64,000 bases of DNA, from assembly GCF_004798705.1 (NCBI RefSeq), contig NZ_CP039290.1, positions 4,092,001-4,156,000 on the forward strand, read 5' to 3'. Below the pieces are notes generated by a model. It searched no databases and was not told where the DNA came from. It saw nothing but the letters and a program-made list of their open reading frames with translations. The translations under genes and the position numbers were made by a program. This document shows, in pieces, positions 17,517 to 29,423 of the stretch; the first letter of the stretch is position 1, and every line of letters begins with the position of its first letter. The DNA comes from Arthrobacter sp. PAMC25564 (lineage in GTDB: Bacteria; Actinomycetota; Actinomycetes; Actinomycetales; Micrococcaceae).

Positions 17517-18990
17517 GCTCGTTGCTCGCCAGGCTCCGGGTGAGGGGCCGCGCCAGGGTGTCGCCGAGCACAATGCCGGCTGCGACGCCGAGCACGATCG
17601 CCCCGGCGTTGAGCATCCCGCCGGCTCCGATCAGGATCTCGGATTCCTCGATGGTCAATACATACATTGACCGGAATATGGTGAGTCCCGGCAACAGGAT
17701 CAGCGCGGCCGGGACGGCCACCACGAGCTGTGGTGCACCCATCCGAAGCGCCACCACCCGGGCCAGCAGTCCGATCACGACGGCGGCCAGGGCGGGGGCG
17801 AACCGGGCGCCGATGCCGAGGGCGTCTCCCCCGATCAGGACCAGATAGCCCACGACGCCGACGGCCGCCGTCGGCAGCAGCAGGGGCCAGCTGGTCTGCT
17901 CGGTGATACCGATCATCAGCACTGCGACCGCGATCATGATGATGATTGCCCACAAGGGATACGCGGGCGGGAATGTTTCGGTGACATCGATTTGCTGCAT
18001 TCCGGTCATGTCGCCGACCACGAAGGCGACGGCGATGCCGGCCACGAGCGCACCGAAGGTCAGCATGGTGGACAGGAACCGGCCGGCCGCGGTGACGGGG
18101 AAGCCGTTGATGGCGTCCTGCACCGAGGACACCAGGCGTCCGGTCGGGAGCAGCAGGAGGATGCCGCCGACCACCACGATGGCCGGGGCGATCTGGATCC
18201 CCAGCGGGCCACCGAACCGCCACAGCAGCAGGGCGATGAAGGTGACCAGGAAGGAACAGCTCGCCGTGACGAAGAAGTCCGGCATACGCCAGCGCGCCAG
18301 CTGACGCGCCACCAGGCTGACCAGCAGGTTGGACAGGAACGCGATCACCGAAGCGCCGGGGCCGCCGCCGAGCACACCGACGAAGACGGCGGAGAAGACC
18401 CCGAACGCCACCGTGACCATCCAGCGCGGGAACGGCTTGGCGCTGCGGGTGATTTCCTCGAGGCGGCGCACGGCTTCCTCGCGGCCCACCCCGCCGGCCA
18501 CGATGTCGGTGACCAGCTGGTGCACCTTCGCCAGGCCGGCGTAGTTGTTGGTCCAGGACCGCACCACGCGCAGCAGCGAGATGGGGGTCTGCTCCTTGGG
18601 TGCATAGTTGATGGCCACCGACTGGTTGGTGATGTCCACCTCGATGTTCTTCAGTCCCAGGGCTGCGGTGATGGCGATGATGCTGGTCTCGACTTCAAGG
18701 GCTCCGGCGCCGTACCGGAACATGGACTCGGCCAGGTGCAATGCGAAGTCGATGGTCTTGCGGGCCGATGTGTCCACTCCCCCGACCTGGATCATCGGGT
18801 TGGCGTAGGGGCTGCCGGCCAGCCGGTCCACGATGCTCATAGGGGCCGTCGGCGGGTTCTCGCCCTGGACGAGCCTGCGCAGCATGCGCCTGGCGGCAGC
18901 GTTCTGGCGCACCTGCGTCGGTGACATCGGCTCGGTCCGGGGCACTCCGTCGGTATACGGCCGGCGGCGGCCGTCGGGTTGTTTGGTCAT
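17494..18990 (-). CDS. thrE: Threonine/serine exporter ThrE
   Basis: Inner-membrane exporter of threonine and serine, 498 residues, of the fused two-domain ThrE type. The N-terminal soluble domain (about 60-205) contains KTIDFALHLAESMFRYGAGA and VDITNQSVAINY. The rest holds about ten membrane segments, including VVVGGILLLLPTGRLVSSVQ and the second-domain LVVAVPAALILLPGLTIFR. The first 45 residues are basic and probably disordered. The Corynebacterium ThrE architecture is matched end to end. Energy presumably comes from the proton gradient. It lies convergent with the SIP gene. Confidence 0.9.
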   Translation of the reverse strand: MTKQPDGRRRPYTDGVPRTEPMSPTQVRQNAAARRMLRRLVQGENPPTAPMSIVDRLAGSPYANPMIQVGGVDTSARKTIDFALHLAESMFRYGAGALEVETSIIAITAALGLKNIEVDITNQSVAINYAPKEQTPISLLRVVRSWTNNYAGLAKVHQLVTDIVAGGVGREEAVRRLEEITRSAKPFPRWMVTVAFGVFSAVFVGVLGGGPGASVIAFLSNLLVSLVARQLARWRMPDFFVTASCSFLVTFIALLLWRFGGPLGIQIAPAIVVVGGILLLLPTGRLVSSVQDAINGFPVTAAGRFLSTMLTFGALVAGIAVAFVVGDMTGMQQIDVTETFPPAYPLWAIIIMIAVAVLMIGITEQTSWPLLLPTAAVGVVGYLVLIGGDALGIGARFAPALAAVVIGLLARVVALRMGAPQLVVAVPAALILLPGLTIFRSMYVLTIEESEILIGAGGMLNAGAIVLGVAAGIVLGDTLARPLTRSLASNERRRARRR

Positions 18991-19021
18991 TCCGGCCTCC
19001 TCAATTTCCGTTTCAGCCGGT

Positions 19022-20110
19022 CTAGTAGAACTGCTGGCCCGTGCGGCGGGTGTAGAGCTGCCGGGCCACGCGCTCCCCCGCGGCCATCCAGGCCTTGTAT
19101 TTCAGCGGGCTCAGCACCTGGTCGTAGCAGCCGACGAAGTCGGTGACGGTCTTGCTGAAGCTTGTCTTGAACAGGCCCAGCCCGTGGAACGGGTTGGAGG
19201 TGTCCTTGAGCTGGTCGCTTGGCGGGGTGCCGCAGAAGTCGTACTCGGTGCAGCCCAATTCCTTGAGCTGGTTGATGGCGGTCCACTGGACCAGGTGTGA
19301 GTCGCCGTACTGGCTGCGTTTCTGCAGCGAGCCGCCATCCTTGTAAGTTGCCTTGCGGCCATAATTGATCACGAAGGCGCCCACGGAGGGAACGCCGTCC
19401 TCATAGACGAAGAGCAGCCGGCCCTGGCCCCTGTTGATAAAATTGGTCCAGAACTGCCGGTAGTATCCGTACTCGCGCACCCGGACCTGGGACTTGGCCT
19501 CCACGGTGGTGGTCATCAGCCCGTACATGGAGCGGAAGTTCTCTTCGGTGGGTTCGGCGTTGTGGACTTCCACGCCTTCGCGGATGGCCCGGCGCACGGC
19601 GTTCCGGCCTCGGGAATGCAGGTTGCGCAGCAGCTGGTTTTCCTGCGGGGAAATATCCAGCAGTGCGGTGGAGTCATTGGGCTGCAGATTGTGGGTCTTG
19701 ACCAGGCCGGCGCCTTCTAGGACCCGCTTCGCCTCGTCGGAGAGGATGATGTCCGGCTCGATCTTGATCGCGAAGACGCCGAGCCTGGCGCGCTTGACGA
19801 ATTCGGCATTGGCTGCGGCGATGCCGGGGATGTCTTCGACGGAGGCCACATCCGGCCCCTTGATCAGGTACCAGAGCTTGCCCAGCAGGGGGAAGGACTT
19901 TTCCAGGATCAGGTTGTAGCTTGCGTAATCGGCCGTCTCATAGACCAGATGAAGGGGCTTCCAGCCGAAGTGCCGTTTGACCTCGGCAAATGCCTCGGAC
20001 TGCAGCAGGTTCCCGCCGTTGGGGTTCGCGGTGATGTGGGAGTCCCAGTCGGCGATTTCTTCGGCGGAGGCAAAACGGGCGGTGAATTCACGCAAGTGTG
20101 CGGCATCCAA
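19022..20110 (-). CDS. FemX/FemAB-family peptidoglycan bridge aminoacyltransferase
   Basis: tRNA-dependent transferase that adds amino acids to the lipid II or peptidoglycan stem peptide; 362 residues with two GNAT-like lobes. Recognisable blocks are NPNGGNLLQSEAFAEVKRHF, NLHSRGRNAVRRAIREGVEV, the AFVINYGRKATYKDGGSL core and LVQWTAINQLKELGCTEYDF, then CGTPPSDQ, diagnostic of the FemABX family. No long coiled-coil insert is present, so it is not seryl-tRNA-synthetase-like FemA of staphylococci. It starts at TTG 20110. The amino acid transferred is not evident. Arthrobacter interpeptide bridges contain Ala/Ser/Thr, which fits an aminoacyl rather than a glycyl role. Confidence 0.88.
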   Translation of the reverse strand: MDAAHLREFTARFASAEEIADWDSHITANPNGGNLLQSEAFAEVKRHFGWKPLHLVYETADYASYNLILEKSFPLLGKLWYLIKGPDVASVEDIPGIAAANAEFVKRARLGVFAIKIEPDIILSDEAKRVLEGAGLVKTHNLQPNDSTALLDISPQENQLLRNLHSRGRNAVRRAIREGVEVHNAEPTEENFRSMYGLMTTTVEAKSQVRVREYGYYRQFWTNFINRGQGRLLFVYEDGVPSVGAFVINYGRKATYKDGGSLQKRSQYGDSHLVQWTAINQLKELGCTEYDFCGTPPSDQLKDTSNPFHGLGLFKTSFSKTVTDFVGCYDQVLSPLKYKAWMAAGERVARQLYTRRTGQQFY

Positions 20111-20210
20111 TCATTGCGGTACGAACTTCGGCGGCATGGTGACATGCAGCCCCAAGTCTATCCGCCATGGTCCGGCTCCGGCTCCCGGGGCAGGGGGATA
20201 GGCTGGCATC

Positions 20211-20765
20211 ATGCAGGCCAACCAACAGCCCCCTTCCGCCGACTCCGGGACACAGCCGCGGGGCATCGGAGGGCGCGGTACCGGGTCCCAGGTGCTGGCC
20301 TTCCTGGTGTTTCTCGGGGCCTCGGCCCTCGTGGCGGGTATGGGCAGCCTGGCCACGTTCAACAACGTCAACGGCTGGTACGCGGGTGCGGATAAGGCGC
20401 CGTGGTCACCGCCCAACTGGGTGTTCGGGCCTGTCTGGACGGTGCTCTACATCGCGATGGCAGTGGCCGCGTGGCTCGTCTGGCGCCGCCGGGCCGAAAA
20501 ATCAGGCGTCGCCCTGGCCGTCTATGCCGTGCAGCTGGTGCTGAACCTGCTGTGGACCCCTTCGTTCTTCGGCCTGTACCCGGTGCTCGGAACCCCGGCG
20601 CTGTGGATCGCCTTCGCCATCATCGTCGCCCTGGCCGTGGCCGTCGCCGTGACGGTGATGTATTTCGGGCCGATCAGCCGGGCGGCCGGGTTGCTGATGC
20701 TGCCTTACCTGTCCTGGATCGTGTTCGCGTCATCCCTCAACCTGTGGGCCGCGCTCAACAACTGA
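20211..20765 (+). CDS. tspO: TspO/MBR (translocator) family protein
   Basis: Five-helix integral membrane protein of 184 residues that binds tetrapyrroles. After about 25 disordered N-terminal residues come the family motifs: NGWYAGADKAPWSPPNWVFG (helix 1-2 loop, WxPP type), PVWTVLYIAMAVAAWLVWR, NLLWTPSFFGLYP and the last helix LPYLSWIVFASSLNLWAAL, with the conserved W and N near the end. It is convergent with sdaA, five bases apart. Its role here (porphyrin or stress response) is inferred from the family. Confidence 0.92.
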   Translation: MQANQQPPSADSGTQPRGIGGRGTGSQVLAFLVFLGASALVAGMGSLATFNNVNGWYAGADKAPWSPPNWVFGPVWTVLYIAMAVAAWLVWRRRAEKSGVALAVYAVQLVLNLLWTPSFFGLYPVLGTPALWIAFAIIVALAVAVAVTVMYFGPISRAAGLLMLPYLSWIVFASSLNLWAALNN

Positions 20766-20769
20766 TGGC

Positions 20770-22167
<1,398 letters not shown>

Positions 22168-22218
22168 AGCCGGGTTCCTTACTGGATAGGTGTGCGGACG
22201 GAGCGGTGGGTGAGCTGC

Positions 22219-22370
22219 CCTCGAGGGGCCGGCGGGGCCGGGCTTTTCGAAAGCGTGCGTCTAAGCCAGGGCCCGCACCGTCCGGGTTCCCTGGCCGAGC
22301 TTGCGAGGTTAGGGAGACGGTGGGGAGGACGAGCGGGCACGCGTGAAAAGTCCGGTCCGCCGGCGCCGGA
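22219..22370 (-). repeat. Structured intergenic repeat, copy A (between glyA and sdaA)
   Basis: Copy A of a palindromic element shared with 24274-24379. It starts with CCTCGAGGGGCC. The outer arms end GGCCGGGCTTTTC and GAAAAGTCCGGTCC, and an inner stem GCGTGC/GCACGC is flanked by the shared GTCTAAGC. Compared with copy B it has an extra stretch of about 60 bases in the apical loop, which can itself pair (CACCGTC with GACGGTG, TCCCT with AGGGA). The rest of the glyA-sdaA gap (22168-22404) shows no gene. Confidence 0.75.
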
Positions 22371-22404
22371 GCCGACCCAAAAAGAGATCAGTCCCGGGAT
22401 GACA

Positions 22405-23727
22405 TCAGCCGAGGTTGGCAACCGAGGGGTAGAGCGGGTGGGCGGCGGCGAGGGCCTGCACCCGGGTGCGCAGGCCGGAGAGGTCCGCGCCGGCGTCGGC
22501 GATCAGGGCCTCGGCGATGATGTCCGCGACCTCGGCGAAGGCAGCCTCGCCGAAGCCGCGGGTGGCCAGGGCCGGGGTGCCGATCCGCAGGCCCGAGGTG
22601 ACCATCGGCGGGCGCGGGTCGAAGGGCACGGCGTTGCGGTTCACGGTGATGTCAATCGCGGCCAGACGGTCCTCGGCTTCCTGCCCGTTGAGCTCGCAGT
22701 CGCGCAGGTCCACCAGGACCAGGTGGACGTCGGTGCCGCCGGAGACCACGGAGATCCCCTTCGCGGTGACGTCGTCCCGGACCAGGCGGCCGGCCAGGAT
22801 CCTCGCACCGGCCAGCACGCGTTCCTGGCGTTCCTTGAACTCCGCCGAGGCCGCGATCTGGAAGGCCACCGCCTTGCCGGCGATGACGTGCTCCAGCGGC
22901 CCGCCCTGCTGGCCCGGGAACACCGCGGAGTTGATCTTCTTCGCGATGTCCGCGTCGTTGCTCAGGATGATCCCGCCGCGCGGACCGGCGAGGGTCTTGT
23001 GCGTCGTGGAGGTCGTGACGTGCGCGTGCGGCACCGGGGACGGGTGCAGCCCGGCGGCCACCAGGCCGGCGAAGTGCGCCATGTCCACCATCAGGTACGC
23101 GCCCACCAGATCGGCGATCCGGCGGAACTCCGCGAAGTCCAGCTGCCGGGCGTACGCGGACCAGCCGGCCACGATCAGCTTGGGCTGGTGCTCGTGCGCC
23201 AGGCGCTCCACCTCGGCCATGTCAATCCGGTGGTCATCCTCGCGGACCTGGTACGGGACCACGGTGTAGAGCCTGCCGGAGAAGTTGATCTTCATCCCGT
23301 GCGTCAGGTGCCCGCCGTGGGCCAGGTTCAGGCCCATGATCGTGTCCCCGGGCTTGATCAGCGCGTGCATCACCGAGGCGTTGGCCTGCGCGCCGGAGTG
23401 CGGCTGCACGTTCGCGAACCCGGCGCCGAACAGGGCCTTGACCCGGTCAATGGCGAGCTGCTCGATCACGTCCACGTGCTCGCAGCCGCCGTAGTACCGC
23501 TTGCCCGGGTACCCCTCGGCATACTTGTTCGTCAGCACCGAACCCTGCGCCTGCATCACAGCCACCGCGGTGTGGTTCTCCGAGGCGATCATCTCCAGCC
23601 CGTCACGCTGGCGGCCCAGCTCCGCATCAATCCGGGACGCGATCTCCGGATCCAGGACCGACAGGTCCGCATCCAGGGACCGGGAAACCACCTGCTCAAA
23701 AACAGTGCTGGTGCCTGCCGCGCTCAC
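22405..23727 (-). CDS. glyA: Serine hydroxymethyltransferase
   Basis: PLP enzyme interconverting serine plus tetrahydrofolate with glycine plus 5,10-methylene-THF; 440 residues. Signatures are [19 protein letters not shown], the substrate site [17 protein letters not shown], the [13 protein letters not shown] strand and the PLP-lysine loop [15 protein letters not shown]. The GTG start overlaps the gcvH stop (GTGA), so translation is coupled. In this operon it can use the methylene-THF formed by the cleavage system to turn a second glycine into serine, which sdaA then deaminates. Confidence 0.96.
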   Translation of the reverse strand: MSAAGTSTVFEQVVSRSLDADLSVLDPEIASRIDAELGRQRDGLEMIASENHTAVAVMQAQGSVLTNKYAEGYPGKRYYGGCEHVDVIEQLAIDRVKALFGAGFANVQPHSGAQANASVMHALIKPGDTIMGLNLAHGGHLTHGMKINFSGRLYTVVPYQVREDDHRIDMAEVERLAHEHQPKLIVAGWSAYARQLDFAEFRRIADLVGAYLMVDMAHFAGLVAAGLHPSPVPHAHVTTSTTHKTLAGPRGGIILSNDADIAKKINSAVFPGQQGGPLEHVIAGKAVAFQIAASAEFKERQERVLAGARILAGRLVRDDVTAKGISVVSGGTDVHLVLVDLRDCELNGQEAEDRLAAIDITVNRNAVPFDPRPPMVTSGLRIGTPALATRGFGEAAFAEVADIIAEALIADAGADLSGLRTRVQALAAAHPLYPSVANLG

Positions 23728-24107
23728 AGCTCGCCGCCGTTGGCTGCAGCGTACTCTTCAGCGGACAGCAGCGGGCCTTCGGACTCGACGGTGACCTTGA
23801 ACAGCCAGCCCGCACCGTACGGATCGGAATTGATCAGGGCCGGATCGCTGACGACGCCGTCATTGACCTCGGTGACCTCGCCCGTGACCGGGGCATACAG
23901 ATCCGAAACGGACTTGGTGGACTCGATCTCACCACAGGTCTCGCCAGCGGTCACCGTGGCACCGACCTCGGGCAGGTCCACATACACGATGTCGCCCAAA
24001 GCCTCCGCGGCCACAGCCGAAATACCGATCCCCACCGTCCCGGACCCATCAGCGGCAACCCACTCATGCTCGGCGGAGTATTTCAGTTCAGCAGCTACCT
24101 TGCTCAT
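23724..24107 (-). CDS. gcvH: Glycine cleavage system H protein
   Basis: Lipoyl carrier that shuttles the aminomethyl group between P, T and L proteins; 127 residues. It starts at ATG 24107 ([17 protein letters not shown]) with an AAGGAAAAA site. The lipoylation lysine lies in [19 protein letters not shown], followed by the family C-terminus [12 protein letters not shown]. Its size and motif order are standard. Upstream of it lies a gap of about 290 bases with the second copy of the structured repeat. The L protein (lpd) is not in this cluster. Confidence 0.96.
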   Translation of the reverse strand: MSKVAAELKYSAEHEWVAADGSGTVGIGISAVAAEALGDIVYVDLPEVGATVTAGETCGEIESTKSVSDLYAPVTGEVTEVNDGVVSDPALINSDPYGAGWLFKVTVESEGPLLSAEEYAAANGGEL

Positions 24108-24273
24108 ATGTTTTTCCTTAGCGTTTGAAAAGTCGTGGGGTAAATCAATTGTGGCTGGGTTACAGAACGATCGTGGCCGGGTTGGGCGGCGGGACATCCC
24201 CAGCACCTTCGGCTTTCGAAGCCGCCGGTTCCCGTTGGTCGGGATCTCTTCAGTTCCCCGAAAGGCGAGTCGT

Positions 24274-24379
24274 CCTCGAGGGGCCTGCCGGCCGCGGTTT
24301 TCGAAAGCGTGCGTCTAAGCGAGGAACGAGCGAGCACGCGTGAAAACTGCGGCCTGCCGGTCCCGGAGTCGGGGACCGG
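24274..24379 (-). repeat. Structured intergenic repeat, copy B (between gcvT and gcvH)
   Basis: Copy B begins CCTCGAGGGGCCTGCC. Outer arms GGCCGCGGTTTTC and GAAAACTGCGGCC form a 13-bp stem with one G-U pair. The inner stem GCGTGC/GCACGC matches copy A exactly, with a short loop GTCTAAGCGAGGAACGAGCGA. A further hairpin (CCGGTCCC / GGGGACCGG, 24358-24379) adjoins it on the gcvT side. The rest of the gap 24108-24393 shows no gene. Confidence 0.75.
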
Positions 24380-24393
24380 TGACAGCAGCTGAG

Positions 24394-25506
24394 CTACTTT
24401 TGGCGCTTGTAGAACGGCAGGGCGATGACTTCGAAGGGTTCTGCCTTGCCGCGGAGGTCGATGTCCAGGGCGGTGCCCGGCTCGGTGAAGGCGACGTCGA
24501 CGTAGGCCATCGCGACCGGGTAGCCGAGGGTGGGTGAGGGCTGGCCGGAGGTCACCTCGCCGACGACGTTGCCGTCCTTGAGGACCGGGTAGTGGCCGCG
24601 GCCGGCCCGGCGTCCCAGGCCCTTGAGGCCCACCAGCTTGCGCTTGGAACCGGCTTCCTTGGCTGCTTCCAGCGCGGAGCGGCCCACGAAGTCGCCTTCC
24701 TTGCTCTTGAGCGCCACAACCGGGCCCAGGCCGGCGTCGAACGGTGACCGCTCAAGCGAAAGCTCGTTGCCGTACAGCGGCATACCGGCTTCGAGCCGGA
24801 GCGAGTCGCGGGAGGCGAGGCCGCACGGGATGATGCCGAACTCGGCCCCTGCTTCGGCGACCTTTGCCCACAGGTCAGCGGCGCCGTCGTTCGGTACAAA
24901 GAGCTCGAAGCCGTCCTCGCCGGTGTAACCGGTGCGGGCCAGGATGACGTCGTGGCCGGCCACGGTGAGCTCGTTGAACGCGTAGTACTTCAGCTCGGTG
25001 ATCAGCGCGTGCTGGGCCTCATCGGTGAGCTTGAGCAAGATGGCCTCGGCCTTGGGACCCTGCACGGCGATCAGCGAGGTCGCCGCGGAGGCGTCCTCCA
25101 CCGTCACGTCGAAGTTCGCTGCGCGCTCGGCCAGGGCAGCTGCGACGACCTTGGCGTTGCCGGCGTTGGGGACCACCAGGTACTTCTCGTCACCGAAACG
25201 GTAGCTGATGAGGTCATCGATGATGCCGCCGTCTTCGTTGCAGATCAGCGAGTATTTGGCCTTTCCATCCGCGATCGCGGAGAGTTTCCCGACCAGGGCG
25301 TAGTCCAGGAACGCGCCGGCTTCGGGGCCGGTGACCCAGACCTCGCCCATGTGGGAGAGGTCGAACAAGCCTGCGGACTTGCGGACGGCGTGGTGCTCGG
25401 CCAGCTCGGAGCTGTACTTCAGCGGCATCTGCCAGCCACCGAAGTCGGTGAAGGAGGCCCCGAGTTTCTTGTGCTCTTCGTAGAGAGCCGTGTAGTTCTC
25501 AGTCAT
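24394..25506 (-). CDS. gcvT: Glycine cleavage system aminomethyltransferase (T protein)
   Basis: Transfers the methylene group from the H-protein arm to tetrahydrofolate, releasing ammonia; 370 residues. The N-terminus LYEEHKKLGASFTDFGGWQM and the folate/active-site block HHAVRKSAGLFDLSHMGEV are typical, as are VILARTGYTGEDGFELFVP and the C-terminal domain GEVTSGQPSPTLGYPVAMAY. It starts at ATG 25506, behind AAGGAC, 12 bases after the gcvP stop. It is the second gene of the operon. Confidence 0.97.
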   Translation of the reverse strand: MTENYTALYEEHKKLGASFTDFGGWQMPLKYSSELAEHHAVRKSAGLFDLSHMGEVWVTGPEAGAFLDYALVGKLSAIADGKAKYSLICNEDGGIIDDLISYRFGDEKYLVVPNAGNAKVVAAALAERAANFDVTVEDASAATSLIAVQGPKAEAILLKLTDEAQHALITELKYYAFNELTVAGHDVILARTGYTGEDGFELFVPNDGAADLWAKVAEAGAEFGIIPCGLASRDSLRLEAGMPLYGNELSLERSPFDAGLGPVVALKSKEGDFVGRSALEAAKEAGSKRKLVGLKGLGRRAGRGHYPVLKDGNVVGEVTSGQPSPTLGYPVAMAYVDVAFTEPGTALDIDLRGKAEPFEVIALPFYKRQK

Positions 25507-25518
25507 TTCTGGCTGTCC

Positions 25519-28416
<2,898 letters not shown>

Positions 28417-28448
28417 AACTAGGTGAGCGCAGGGTACGCCACATTGAT

Positions 28449-28668
28449 TCGGGTTCCTCCCCGCTCTGTATTGGACCTGAGAGTTTCCGCGCAGCCGTGC
28501 TTTCGCAGGGCGCCGCTTGCACCGTCGGTGAGCAAGGCATGCCAGAGGACATGCCTGCTACTTTCCAGAGTTGCCTTGCCGCGGCGGTACGTGGGCCTGA
28601 GAGATTCCTGGGGAGGATTTGCTCCTACGGCGCCTGCTTGCACCCACACTTGCAGGACTCTCCCGCCG
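28449..28668 (-). ncRNA. Tandem glycine riboswitch controlling gcvP operon
   Basis: Minus-strand leader with two consecutive gcvT-type aptamers. Aptamer 1 begins GCGGGAGAGTCC (28666 down), includes GCGCCGTAGGAGCAAA and AATCTCTCAGGC, and closes with ACCGC and CTCTGGAAAG (about 28561). Aptamer 2 repeats the pattern with CACCGACGGTGCAAGC, GAAACTCTCAGGTCC and GAGCGGGGAGGAACCC near 28449. These are the hallmark segments of glycine riboswitches, where glycine binding usually turns the gcv genes on. The two near-identical cores in one leader fit cooperative binding. Exact ends need a covariance model. Confidence 0.93.
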
Positions 28669-28671
28669 CAG

Positions 28672-28700
28672 ATCAAAGGCATATTCAGTTGCCGTGACAA
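28672..28700 (-). promoter_or_regulatory. Predicted promoter of the gcvP riboswitch transcript
   Basis: TTGTCA (28700-28695), 17 bases, TTTGAT (28677-28672), which places the start at the beginning of aptamer 1. The -35 sits in a small palindrome, GTGAC-AACA-GTCAC. The stretch from 28708 to 28815 holds nothing I can name. Confidence 0.5.
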
Positions 28701-28815
28701 CAGTCACAGGCTCCATTGTCCTACGCTCCGCCCGCGTCCGCAAACTGGAGACAGGCGCCGGCCGCCGGGTTACGCCGGGGGCGGCATCGGACAGATGGAA
28801 CCCTTTCACCGCGGC

Positions 28816-29355
28816 TCAGCCGCGCAACCGTTCGACGGCGGCCAGCAGGCTTTCGACGTCGCCGCGCACCTCGGGCAGCGGCCCGCCGGGGCCTCGGGCG
28901 AGCATGGCGTTGAAGTACAGCCCGTCACCCATATAGAGGACAGCCTTGGCCATGCCGGGGCCGACGTCGGCTGCCAGCAGTTCCAGCCAGCGGGCCTGGA
29001 CGGCGGCGAAGCGGTGCAGGGTCTCCTCGTGGGCGACTTCCGCCAACCGGGTGGCAGCCACGAAGACCCGGTCCAGTGGGGTGTCCGCCCAGACGGAGGA
29101 CTTGATGAAGTATGCCCCGGCACCTTCCGGCGCGGCCGCCATGGCATCGAGATCCTCGGCGAGGAGGCGGTCCAACCGCTCGAGCAGCACGCCGATCATG
29201 GCCTCTTTGTTCGGGAAATGGTAGAGCAGTCCGCCCTTGGAGACGCCGGCCAGCCGTGCGACGGCGTCCAGCGTCGCGGCCCGCTCACCCTCTTCGATCA
29301 GGAGGGATTCAAAGGCATCAAGGACGGCTTCGCGGGCGACGGGTTTTCTGGCCAT
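28816..29355 (-). CDS. TetR/AcrR-family repressor
   Basis: Transcriptional repressor of 179 residues from ATG 29355, which has AGGAAA five bases upstream. The N-terminal helix-turn-helix (about 4-50) reads AREAVLDAFESLLIEEG, then LDAVARLAGVSKGGLLYHFP, the TetR signature. The C-terminal ligand domain continues to VESLLAAVERLRG. The gene is divergent from a DHA2 drug exporter across a 28-bp palindrome, so it most likely represses both itself and the pump. Its inducer is unknown. Confidence 0.92.
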   Translation of the reverse strand: MARKPVAREAVLDAFESLLIEEGERAATLDAVARLAGVSKGGLLYHFPNKEAMIGVLLERLDRLLAEDLDAMAAAPEGAGAYFIKSSVWADTPLDRVFVAATRLAEVAHEETLHRFAAVQARWLELLAADVGPGMAKAVLYMGDGLYFNAMLARGPGGPLPEVRGDVESLLAAVERLRG

Positions 29356-29390
29356 GTTTCCTATCATGCCCGGTGCCGGGACCTGTTTCT

Positions 29391-29418
29391 TAACTATACC
29401 GTCTGGACGGTATAGTTA
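29391..29418. promoter_or_regulatory. 28-bp palindromic operator with mirrored -10 boxes
   Basis: TAACTATACCGTC, centre TG, GACGGTATAGTTA: perfect 13-base arms. Each arm contains TATAGT reading outward (29411-29416 on plus, 29398-29393 on minus), giving both divergent promoters a -10 box inside the repressor site. The plus-strand -10 is seven bases from the exporter ATG at 29424, suggesting a leaderless or nearly leaderless mRNA. Confidence 0.8.
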
Positions 29419-29423
29419 TTATC

